From Anagrus nilaparvatae (lineage: Eukaryota > Arthropoda > Insecta > Hymenoptera > Mymaridae): a stretch of DNA of 64,000 bases. The DNA lies in assembly GCA_022575985.1 (NCBI GenBank), contig JAKSXM010000014.1:5332001-5396000 (forward strand), read 5' to 3'. A model generated the notes under the pieces. It had not been told where the DNA came from. It worked only from the letters and a program-made list of their open reading frames with translations, and did no database searches. Positions 1 to 10,144 of this stretch are shown one piece after another. Made by a program: the position numbers and the translations under genes. Positions within the stretch are counted from its first letter, which is position 1; every line of letters begins with the position of its first letter.

Positions 1-1030
1 GATTTTTTATAAAAAATATTTATCAAATTTAAGATTGATCAATATAAAAATACAAAAATCCTTATTAGATTGCTGGACAAGACCATTTAGTTGACGAAAC
101 AGGAGAAAGTAACTTATTTTAGGGTCAAAAATCGTATCTTGTCGCGTTGACCTTCATTTTTTTACCCCCTCCAAGTAATTTTTTGCCCCAAATTTTTTTT
201 TAAATTAATGATTGATGAATATGAAAATAAAAAATCCCTGTTAGAATGATGGACAAGACCATTTAGTTGACAAAACAGGAGATATTAACTTATTTTTAGG
301 GTCAAAAATCGTATTTTGTCGCGTTGCCCTTCATTTTTTTACCCCCTCCAAGTAATTTTTTGGCCCAAATTTTTTTTTAAATTAATGATTGATGAATATG
401 GAAATAAATAATCCCTGTTAGATTGATGGACAAGACCATTTAGTTGACAAAACAGGAGATATTAACGTATTTTTAGGGTCAAAAATCGTATGCGGTCGCA
501 TTGCCCTTCATTTTTTTACCCCCTCCAAGTAATTTTTTGGCCCAAATTTTTTTTTAAATTAATGATTGATGAATATGGAAATAAAAAATCGCTGTTAGAT
601 TGATGGACAAGACCATTTAGTTGACGAAACAGGAGAAAGTAACTTATTTTAGGGTCAAAAATCGTATCTTATCGCGTTGACCTTCATTTTTTTACCCCCT
701 CCAAGTAATTTTTTGGCCCAAATTTTTTTTTAAATCAATAATTGATGAATATGGAAATAAAAAATCCCTGTTAGAATGATGGACAAGACCATTTAGTTGA
801 CAAAACAGGAGATATTAACTTATTTTTAGGGTCAAAAATCGTATCTTGTCGCGTTGCCCTTCATGTTTTTACCCTCTCCAAGTATTTTTTTGGCCCAAAT
901 TTTTTTTTAAATTATTAATTGATTAATATGGAAATAAAAAATCCCTCTAAGATTGATGGACAAGACCATTTAGTTGACGAAACAGGAGCCGATAACTTAG
1001 TTTTATTGTCAAAAATCGTATCTTGTCGCG
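1..1030. repeat. 177-bp satellite array, six copies
   Basis: A tandem array with a period of 176-177 bp enters from the left edge. The marker GGACAAGACCATTTAGTTGA recurs near 75, 251, 428, 605, 781 and 958. Each unit also carries a run reading CCCCTCCAAGTAATTTTTTG and ends in a poly-T block. The units differ by scattered substitutions. The last unit diverges after about 975 and dissolves into AT-rich DNA. A unit of this length suggests a satellite or the internal repeats of a larger element; the array is cut by the window edge, so its full size is unknown. Confidence 0.93.
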
Positions 1031-2880
1031 TCTACCGTAATACTTATAAGTCCTGTTCTTTTGCGGGTACTAGATTGAAACCGGGGGATGGGGTAGGGTA
1101 TGTTATTTTGGGTTAAAAATTGTATTGATATTAAAAAAAGAAAAAAAAAATTTTTTCGAAAAATTTTTCTAAGTCCCGATAGTACGCGGGTACCTGTAGA
1201 AACTCGGTGCGGGTACCTTGACGTTCATCTTAATATCTATACCTCAAATCCTCTGGCTATTCAAAAAATTATCTGCTTACTATTATTAAAATTTTCTTCC
1301 AAACATTCGATAGAATAAGGAAAATTTTTAAAAAATGAGCAAACCGAAATAAAAAATTGTTTAGTATTACAATTAAATTTTTTTTATTATATACAATATT
1401 ACTCTATTTGTATAAGTAAGATTTTATGGAAACTACACTTGGTTAAGGTTAGATGCTGTAAATATACGCCTATTTTAAAGTTATGAATCATCATTATTAC
1501 ATTAATTACATAAAAAAATGAGCTAGATAAGAATTATTTTGCATTTAAAATAATGAATTAAAACTTTTGCACGTAAGTAGCGGATTCAAAAAAGTTTTGA
1601 AAATAGGAGGGGGGAGGGCGAATTAGCTATTTTTTTCTGCAAAAAAAAGATCACATTTGTTTTTAAAGTCTCCCTGGGCTTAATTTTAATATTTAATGGC
1701 TAAAAAACGGGATAATAATGAGAACTTTTGAATCCATTTTTAGATTTAAATAATTAATTATTTTTTATGAAATAAGTTTAAAATGAGCCAAGTCCTAATC
1801 TTAGTTTACGCGAAAATGAATGAAATATTATGTCATAATAAATTCCTAAAAATATCTATTGTTTAAGAACAAATAATTATTCATTATGTAATTAATTTTT
1901 TTCCAGGTATTTTTATAAAAATCCCTGACTTTCCAGTTTTCCAGACCCTGGTTATATTAAATTAGATTCATTAAATTAACCATAACTTTGAGATAGGTGC
2001 ATATATACTAAACAGAACCTAATCTTAGCCAAGTGTAGCCCCGAAAATGCTTTGGAATTTCTCTGATTCTGGAGTCAGGCCTATTTTAAAGTATTATTGT
2101 TCAACTAAAATAATAGTAATATATTTATAGAAGTACTCAAATTCAGAGTTTGTATTTTTGCTTTCCTTTATGATGGAATCTTCCAAATATTAAAATAGTC
2201 AATTTTGCAATATAAAGGTGGATTTTCTAGTAAATTGACCTTCTATATAATTTTAAGAGTTCACATTAATTATGTGATGCATTAAATATTGCTAGTAATT
2301 AGTGGTCATAGTGTATATTTAGAAACTATTTTGCACTATCTGTAGAGATTTTGAACATTTAATTTGGTGTTTGGGGTTTTTAGGAATTTTTCTTTTAAAT
2401 ATTTTTAAGTAATACAATTTATAAGTTTATTTTAAATACAAAATTAAAAAAAACTGTTATAAACTAAAAAATTTTGCTAATGAAAAGTTTGTAATAATTA
2501 TTTAAATTATTATTACCTCATTAAAAGCCATTTGATAAGATTTTTGAATTGAGCAAGTTTGTTTTTGAGTCACTTAACAACTTAATCCCAGAAAATGATT
2601 TTTAATAAATAATTCATATTGCAATAGTTCAGCTATTTGAAAGTATTTGTATTTTTCTTACATATCTATATGACACTAAAACAATCAACTCAGTAATTTT
2701 AAAATTTTTTAATTTTAAAATCAGTTATCATATTTGCCATAAGATTATTTTATTGTTTATGTATATAATATACAGTTTTGAAAAAGAATTTTTTATTTTT
2801 GTCCTAAAGTACTCCGTTATTTTTGAACAACAACTTTATGAAACAGCAATAAAAAAAAAAAACAATGTTACTGAAAGCAA
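1031..2880. other. AT-rich non-coding DNA, nothing recognised
   Basis: No open frame with recognisable protein character, no RNA gene and no clear repeat was found on either strand. Short frames at 1100-1318 are homopolymer-rich and look spurious. Confidence 0.6.
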
Positions 2881-2904
2881 TGTTGCCTTTATTTGAGGAT
2901 ATAA

Positions 2905-3110
2905 TAATATAACACATGCTCTACACTGAAACTTTCTGTCACTGGCGCTAGCGGTTACTAAAATTCAGTAACCGTGAATCGTTGTTACAACCCAAAATAT
3001 TTTATACAGCAGCAGACGACATTTTAGAAAACATTGTAAATAGCGTTTTTAACTTAGCAAAAAGCGTTTTAATTAATAAATTAATTGATTAATTAATGAA
3101 ATATATTTAT
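2905..3110 (-). repeat. Dispersed repeat, uninterrupted copy
   Basis: This stretch is the reverse complement of 30842-30897 joined to 32815-32960. Shared blocks include GCTAGCG, CAGCAGCAGACGACATTTTA, and TTAATTGATTAATTAATGAA. In the other copy a 1.9-kb foldback element sits between the two halves, so this copy shows the unoccupied site. The nature of the host repeat is not recognised. Confidence 0.85.
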
Positions 3111-3357
3111 TTTATATTAAAATTATTAATATTTTAAACCTATTATAACATAAAACAAGTCATTTTAATATTTACTAAAATTTCTTGATTTATGTTATAA
3201 TAACTTTAAAAAATATCCTATATATATTAAAATGAAATAATCAAAAAAATTGATTATTTTTAATATTATTCAGCACTCATTTATGAAGAGCTGTATGGAC
3301 GAAAATACATGAAAGTTGTTTCAAATTAATCTTTTGTTACGTCTAAACTTACTTTAA

Positions 3358-4057
3358 TGTAACCTGTAAAGAATATTGCTAATGCGAATAGGATTCCTTT
3401 TAGCCTTGCGTCTACGTGACACTAACGGCGGGAAAGGATTAGGTTCAAATCAATTTAAGATAATTAATTAATAACTACTTTTATTTCTATTATTTACTTA
3501 TTAGTTTATAATTTGTCTTATAATAACTTACAACGTGCTTACTATGATTACTAATTAAAGTCCAACTGGAAGTCCTTAATTTGTTAAAGTCCAACTACTA
3601 AGATCACTTGGATTGGTAAGTATACTTCGAGCGTCTGGGCACTGAATTTGTGACGGAAACTAGTCGCGTAATTGCTGGCAGATTAAAGAGCGCCATCTCT
3701 AGCTGAAGACCGGGACGGCACAACCAGAAACGTGAAGCTAAACGGATTTACGGCTAAAAAGAGAGCCCGACCCCTCGGATTTTACCTCTATATATAGTGA
3801 TAAGAGCGTTTTGTCTAGTCACCAAATCTATTGCTATTTTTAATTATGGGGGAAGTTCTACGTCAAGGTCTCGATTACGTGGGCCAACGCCCGCTGAGCT
3901 GATAAGTGCTCGAAATATTTATGTATGTTTGCTCAGGTGTTACGTTAATAACGCTTGGTATATTTTACCAAGTCATGTTTGATATGAAGCAACTGTTGAC
4001 CTTGGCTACATTAAATAATAACCCTCTTATTTAGGGTCGTTTTGACCTGACGTTACA
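3358..4057 (+). mobile_element. Solo LTR, gypsy-like
   Basis: The segment begins TGTAAC and ends GTTACA. It is flanked on both sides by CTTTAA (3352-3357 and 4058-4063), a target duplication that could be read as 4-6 bp. It is less AT-rich than its surroundings and has a TATA-like CTCTATATATAG near 3786, as expected of an LTR promoter. No primer-binding site follows the right end and no coding region adjoins, so it is best read as a solo LTR left by recombination. The TGTAAC...GTTACA termini match the second solo LTR at 26130-28523. The gypsy assignment rests only on termini and length. Confidence 0.72.
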
Positions 4058-4189
4058 CTTTAAAGAAATATCCCCATCCGATTTTTTTATTTTTAAAAAA
4101 TATTCAATAGATTTTGAGATATCAATCTCAGAAGTTAGTGGTCGAAAACATAAAAAAATTTAATTTTTTTTTACTAAAACTGATTTTTT

Positions 4190-5945
4190 TCAGAATCTAA
4201 GGGGTTTTTCGAAATAAGCTTTAGTGCATATTATTCCTTGGAAAAAATGCTATCGATTTGATCTCTTTATTTTTTTTAATTTGAGTTCTCAGTTTGGAGT
4301 TACAACGGTTTGAAGCTAAGTAGTTTAAATTTAAAAACTCAAAAAGTTGTCATTTTCGCCACTTGATAACTTAAAATGGATTGTATCAAAATGTAAAAAC
4401 CCAGTTGCATTCTATTTAGACGACTAATCGAAAAAAATTTAGAATGGCGTATAGTCTCTGCTAAAGTCAATAAATATATTTCTATGCTAACATTGCATAA
4501 AAACATTTTAAATTACAATTTTTATATAAAACAGGACGACTAATCGAAAAAAATTTTGAATGGCGTATAGTTTCTGCTAAAATCAATAAAAAATTTTCAA
4601 TGCTATCATTGCAAAAATATATTTTAAATTGCAACTTTTATATAAAACAGGACACTATTCGAAAAAAATTTAGAATGACGTATAGTTTCTGCTAAAGTCA
4701 ATAAAAATATTTCAATGCAATCATTGCATAAAAATATTTTAAATTCCAACTTTCATATAAAAGAGGACACTATTCGAAAAATATATAGAATAGCGTATAG
4801 TTTCTGCTATAATACGCCTGACAATATTTATTAAAATTTTTAGATGTTTTTCAAATTGTGGACAATCAATATGAGTTTATCTTCTTAAGTTGTTAACGAA
4901 AAAAATATTAAAGAGGGGTATAATTTCTGTTTTCTGTTAAATTCAATACTAATATTTCAATGCTATCATTACAGAAAAATATTTGAAATTACAAGATTTC
5001 CTATAAAACAGGACAATATTTGAAAACATTTAAGTTGGGTATATTTTGCTAAATTCAATACTGATATTTCAATGCTATCATTGCATAAAAACATTTAAAA
5101 TTACAACATTTCTATAAAACACGACGGAATTCAAAAACATTTAAGTTGGGTATATTTTGATAAATTCAATACTATAATATATCAATACTATTATTGCATA
5201 AAAACGATTGAAATTACAACTTTTCTATAAAAAAGGAAACTTTTCGAAATAAAACTAAAGTGAGGTATAGTTTCTGCTAAATTAATTACTAATATTTCAA
5301 TACAATTGAAATTATAACTGTTCTAAAAAACAGGCTGTTATTCGAAAAAATTGAAAGCGGGGTACGTTTTGCTAAATTTAAGACATATATTTCAATGCTA
5401 TCATTGCATAAAAATATTTGAGATTACAAGATTTCTATAAAACCGGACAATATTCGAAAACATTTAAGTTGGGTATATTTTTCTAAATTCAATACTAATA
5501 ATTTAATGCTAATATTGCATAAAAACAATTGAAATTACAACATTTCTATAAAACAGGATTGTTTTAGAAAAAAAAATTAAAGTGAAGTATAGTTTCTGCT
5601 AAATTCAATACTATTATTTCAATGAATAAACCCAATAACTCAATAAATCGGACTCTAAGTCTTTTTTTTGCTATTTCTTTTTAATGAATACATTAAATAA
5701 AAAACAAAAAAAAAAGCCGCTTTAGAAATGCGTTTATTTAATAAAAACAAAGCATTTTGGTTTTTATATTTTAATACAAACCATTTTAAGATATGAAGTG
5801 ATGAAAATGACCAATTTTTGAGTTTTTAAATTTTGTACTTCTTAGATTTAAACAGTTTTAACTCTGTGACGTGAGCTAAAATTAAAAAAGATAGCATTTT
5901 TTCCAAGGATTAATTTGTCCCGAAACTTTTTAATTTTATATATGA
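4190..5945. mobile_element. Degenerate foldback around an ~115-bp tandem array
   Basis: Left arm 4190-4410 and right arm about 5745-5945 are inverted copies: AAAAACTCAAAAAGTTGTCA on the left pairs with a closely similar block near 5815. Between them, about 4418-5630 holds roughly eleven units of ~115 bp. Each unit contains a GTATAGTTTCTGCTAAA-like block, then TTTCAATGCTATCATTGCATAAAAA-like sequence and ACAGGACAATATTCGAAAA-like sequence. Units are 75-90 percent alike by eye. No ends with target duplications were found, so the boundaries are approximate. Confidence 0.75.
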
Positions 5946-5984
5946 AGTGACTCAAAAATTTGAATATGAAATAATATAAACGTC

Positions 5985-6310
5985 GGCAGTCCTAAGAATA
6001 ATAGAAAAAAACAAAAATTTTAAGAAATTAACTGTATAGTAAAATTCATATTGTCGGTTTAAAATATGAAAAAACTACAAAAATTTCAATCTATATTGTC
6101 GGCTATTTGATATATGAAAAAACTAAAAAAATTTCACTATGAAATAAAATAGTTATCGGCAGTCTTAAGAATGAAAAAAACGCTGCCAAGTGATTGGCAC
6201 TATGGTTCCTCATCAACAATAGCAAAATATTTATAATGGTCTATTTTATCTAATAAAAATGATAATTTGAGATATCAGTATTTCATAAAAAAAAGTTAAG
6301 TACCGTATTC
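5985..6310. repeat. Fragment of a dispersed AAATTTCAATCTATATTGT satellite
   Basis: The same repeat unit (blocks AAATTTCAATCTATATTG, TAGTAAAATTCATATT and TATATGAAAAAACT) forms longer arrays at 25140-25560, 25860-26120 and 28530-29060. A short hairpin, GCCAAGTGATTGGC, and GGTTCCTCAT follow near 6185. A related GCCAACTAGCTGGC with GGTTCCTCA occurs near 50995 inside the large foldback element. Confidence 0.7.
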
Positions 6311-6529
6311 CAAAAGAAAAAAAATGTTGCTGTGATTTAATGTTTTTTATTTAACAAATTTTTAGAAAAAAATTTTCAATAAACTAAGTATTGATCCTCA
6401 TATAGCGGACCTAGAAACATTTTTATTGACCTCGAAAACACCTAGATAATGAGATAATGTAGCAACATTCTATTTTCATGTTTTTGGTTCCACCATCTTA
6501 AAAAATAAACGTTTTTAAGGGAGAATGAA

Positions 6530-6770
6530 AAAGTGACGTTTTAGGGGGGGGGGGCAAAAATGGACGTTTTAGGTGGGGGGGGGGGTTAAAAAGTGACGTT
6601 TTTAGGGATAGTGAAAAAGTGACGTTTTTAGGGATAGTGAAAAAGTGACGCTTTTAGGGGGGGGTTAAGAATTGACGTTTTTAGGGGCGGGGGGGGTTGA
6701 AAGTGACATTTTTAAGAAAGGGGTGAAAAAGTGACGTTTTTAGGGAAAGGGGGTGAAATGAACTTTTCGA
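6530..6770. repeat. G-rich minisatellite
   Basis: About eight units of 25-40 bp are built from AAAAAGTGACGTTTTTAGGG followed by G-runs of 3-12. The G-runs could form quadruplexes on this strand. The reverse complement of the same unit occurs at 46455-46600. Confidence 0.88.
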
Positions 6771-7093
6771 TTTAAGGACCTTTGGTGCAGAAGTACCTAG
6801 GGAACTATGAAAGCTTTCATTTACGTAAACTGAAAAGCTCAATTCATGTTTCGCTAATAATTTTCCAGTTTCCTAACGCGTGAATAGTGCAGGTTTGTGT
6901 TTCAAAAAACATTTGTAAATTCGTGTTTTTAGATACTAATTAGACCAAGTCATTATTAAAAACAATAATTATTTTAATTTTATATATTATTATTCAGATA
7001 TTGATTTCATAATACCAGAAGAATGCTTAATAATAATTTTCGAATTTTTAACACCAATGAAAAAATAATAATAGAACAAGTTTGTAAATTATG
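6771..7093. other. Non-coding AT-rich spacer
   Basis: Nothing was recognised between the minisatellite and the copia target duplication. Confidence 0.5.
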
Positions 7094-7098
7094 GAATT

Positions 7099-7340
7099 TG
7101 TTGGAAATACAAAATAATATCTATAGTATATGTGTGAATGTATATGTATGTATTGTCTTAGGATATAAGAGTCCCAAAGCTACACAGCCGCCCCCATGTA
7201 TTATATAGTTATTACGTATACTTTCTCTTTAGTCGCTTCACTGATTTCTAATAGAAATAATCTCTCTCGCGTGCTATAATTAATAAAGTTAATTAATTAA
7301 GTAAATTATTATTGTTATTTATTAACCCATAATTTCTATA
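7099..7340 (+). repeat. 5' LTR of the copia element
   Basis: It is 242 bp long. The 3' LTR is also 242 bp once its nested insert and one copy of the insert's target duplication are discounted. It starts TGTTGG and ends CTATA. One difference to the 3' copy was seen (G versus A in AATTAAGTAAAT, near 7302). Confidence 0.95.
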
Positions 7341-7354
7341 GGTTATGGGCCCAG
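7341..7354 (+). promoter_or_regulatory. Primer-binding site matching internal initiator tRNA-Met
   Basis: GGTTATGGGCCCAG abuts the LTR. It is complementary to the anticodon-stem region of insect initiator tRNA-Met, not to its CCA end. Priming from a half-tRNA of this kind is established for Drosophila copia. Confidence 0.85.
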
Positions 7355-7905
7355 TGCAATAAATAAATAATTAAATTTTTTTTGTGATTGTGTAATTAAT
7401 AAATAATTAATTAATTAATTAATAAATTCGACCGCGTGGTGAAAAATTTTTTTTGAAAAGTGAAGTGAAATTTTTTTTAATAAATAAAAGTTTATGAGTT
7501 GTGTAAAAATAAAAATTTAATTAATAGTGTTTAATTAATTAAATAAACAATAAAAGTTATAAACAAAAATTAATTAATATTAAAAGTGGCGTCATATTGC
7601 ATCATCTTTATATACACAAGTTAAAAACTCTAAACGGCTTTTTCAACATTATTATCATTATTATACAGACCCAAAAAGTAAAAGTAGCGGGAGTATAATA
7701 CATAGAAGAAAGAAGAATAAGAAATTAGAAAGAGAAAGGTAGAAGATAGACGTAAAGTGGTTCCTTGAGGCGCGCACGAGTTTCAAATTCATACACCTCA
7801 GGGCCGTATATAGTAAAAGGCGGGCCCCGCAGTACTCAACGAAAATCAGTAGCGTATCAAGAAATTTTGGGGCCCCGAGGCAAAAATAAATTTTTTTTCT
7901 AATTT

Positions 7906-7936
<31 letters not shown>

Positions 7937-7950
7937 TTTTTTCAACAAAG
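7355..7950 (+). other. 5' untranslated leader of copia
   Basis: This is the AT-rich leader between primer site and gag. A less AT-rich patch spans 7680-7880 and an A-run lies at about 7917-7937, shortly before the gag start. Antisense frames here are shadows. Confidence 0.6.
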
Positions 7951-9080
7951 ATGGGAAATAAGAGAAATATAACCCAATTTGCTGGAGAAAACTATCTAGT
8001 ATGGAAGAATAGAGTAAGATCAGTGTTGATAGATGAAGGGGTAATATCAATCATTGATGAAGAGATGCCAGCAAATCCAAATGCGAATTGGGTCACAAAA
8101 AACAATAAAGCAAGAGGAATCATTATGAATTATTTAGCTGATTCCCATATCAACTATGCTTTAAATGAGGGCGCTGCTTCAAAAGACATTTTCAAAAATC
8201 TTGATGCAACATATGATAGAAGGAGTTTGCCAAATCAGTGGGCAATAGAAAGAAAAATCAATAACTTAAAACTGGATTCGAGCACAACATCCCTCCTTGT
8301 GCATTTCGAAAAATTCAACGAATTAATTACCACCTTATCTACTGCAAAAGGAGAAGAAATTAAAGAAGGTGATAAGATTGGAAAGCTCTTGCAGAGTCTT
8401 CCCAACGAGTACAATCAAGTGGTGACGTCTATTGAAACAATGAACGAAAGCCAAGAAATCACCTTCGCCTTTGTCAAAAACAGGCTCCTGGACCATGAGA
8501 CGAAGCTGAAGGAGATGAATAACGATACCAGTACCAAGGCATTTATATCTAGTGTGGCTGAAAATGTGCCTCAAAGCCGAAATCGGAATTTCCCTAATAG
8601 GCAAAGAGGAAGGCATTTTGGGAACAGAAGAAATTTTAGAAGTGCTAACTTCAGGAGAGGAAATAGACCGCTTGAATGCCACCAATGTGGTATATTAAAA
8701 GGCCATATTAAAAAAGATTGTTTTTATTACAAAAAATTCTTAGAATTTAAAAGAAATGGATCACAGAATACAAGAGCAAATATGGCTCAACAGGCAGAAG
8801 CAAACGATGTAGTGCAGATACAGACTCAACCATTTGCTTTTATGGCTGGTCAAAGTGGATTTAGTGTAAATTTAAATAGTGATCTAAATAATTTTGTTGT
8901 AGACTCAGGTGCATCACACCATATGATAAAAACTGATAAATATTTTGAAAATGCCAAGATTTTGAATCCACCAATATCGATTGAAGTGGCTAAACGAGGT
9001 GAATTTATAATGGCTACCAAAATAGGAGATATTAGAGTAGTCAGTAACTTGGGAGTAACCTTGTTGCTTGAAAATGTGTT
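7951..9080 (+). pseudogene. copia gag and protease portion, cut by a nested insertion
   Basis: The frame opens at ATG 7951 (MGNKRNITQFAGENYLVWK), the usual copia Gag opening in which the W of YLVWK is conserved. A zinc knuckle CX2CX4HX4C starts at about residue 243 (CHQCGILKGHIKKDC). The retropepsin motif DSGASHH lies at about residue 318. The frame leaves authentic sequence at codon 377, where a 1064-bp inverted-repeat element begins, and then stops at 9118-9120 inside that insert. The same frame resumes at about 10145, so the break is purely the insertion. Gag packages RNA and the protease cleaves the polyprotein. Confidence 0.95.
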
Positions 9081-10144
9081 CACACCCAGCTTGAACGAGC
9101 GAAAAGTCGAAAAAAAATGACGACAAAATCTGATACAGCAAAGTTTTCGGAAATAGTTTGTTATTTTCATATTTCCATAGCAGTAAGTTGGAGCTGATCG
9201 TCTAAAAAATTTTTAGTCAATTTTTTGGGTGGCTGAGAGATCAAAATCCAAAAATTTGATTTTTAACAATAAATCTTTATTAAATTTAAAGAAATAGATG
9301 AAAAATTAGGATTGCCAGGGAAAAACCACTCCAGAAGAAAAAAAAACTTTTCTTTTTACGATGAAATTTAGCCAAGTTATCGTCAATTTAAGATTTTGCT
9401 TAAATTCGCCTTAAAAAAGATTGAAATTTTATTGAAAAAGCCTGTTTCTGAACTTTGAACATGCATTACTCGCTTGATTTTCATCGTAAAATAATAATTT
9501 TTTTTTTTTAAATCGATTAATTTTTCCCTAACAATTCATTTCTTTAAGAAAAAAATCATTTTTATGTACCGAATTTCAATTTTCATGTCAAAAGCCTTTG
9601 AAAACTGTAAGTAGCGAGATTTAGTTAACACAATTTTTGATCTAAAAATTGAAATTTGGTCAATAAAAATGATTTTTTTCTTAAAGAAATGAATTGCTAG
9701 GGAAAAATTAATCGATTTAAAAAAAAAAAATTATTATTTTACGATGAAAATCAAGCGAGTAATGCATGTTCAAAGTTCAGAAACAGGCTTTTTCAATAAA
9801 ATTTCAATCTTTTTTAAGGCGAATTTAAGCAAAATCTTAAATTGACGATAACTTGGCTAAATTTCATCGTAAAAAGAAAAGTTTTTTTTTCTTCTGGAGT
9901 GGTTTTTCCCTGGCAATCCTAATTTTTCATCTATTTCTTTAAATTTAATAAAGATTTATTGTTAAAAATCAAATTTTCGGATTTTGATCTCTCAGCCACC
10001 CACAAAATTGACTAAAAATTTTTTAGACGATCAGCTCCAACTTACTGCTATGGAAATATGAAAATAACAAACTTCCGAAAACTTTGCTGTATCAGATTTT
10101 GTCGTCATTTTTTTTCGACTTTTCGCTCGTTCAAGCTGGGTGTG
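9081..10144. mobile_element. 1064-bp near-perfect foldback MITE in copia gag-pol
   Basis: The termini are CACACCCAGCTTGAACGAGC and its reverse complement. TGTT flanks both sides (9077-9080 and 10145-10148). The two arms, each about 500 bp, are near-identical inverted copies meeting near 9612, with a loop of a few tens of bases around CTGTAAGTAGCGAGATT. It carries no coding capacity. Related arm sequence (the GATGAAAATCAAGCGAGTAATGC-like block and the CTTTGAAAACTG loop) recurs inside the 8.2-kb element near 50240-50480 and 52000-52980. The 4-bp duplication does not by itself assign a superfamily. Confidence 0.94.

Noticed and set aside
3425..3460. tRNA-like GGTTCAAATC box B
   Set aside because: No matching A box or stems can be formed around it.
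8335..9170. Antisense frames across copia gag
   Set aside because: Shadows of the gag frame on the other strand; no domains.
10084..10144. Apparent start of the copia integrase frame
   Set aside because: The first ~20 codons are the inverted repeat of the nested MITE, not copia.
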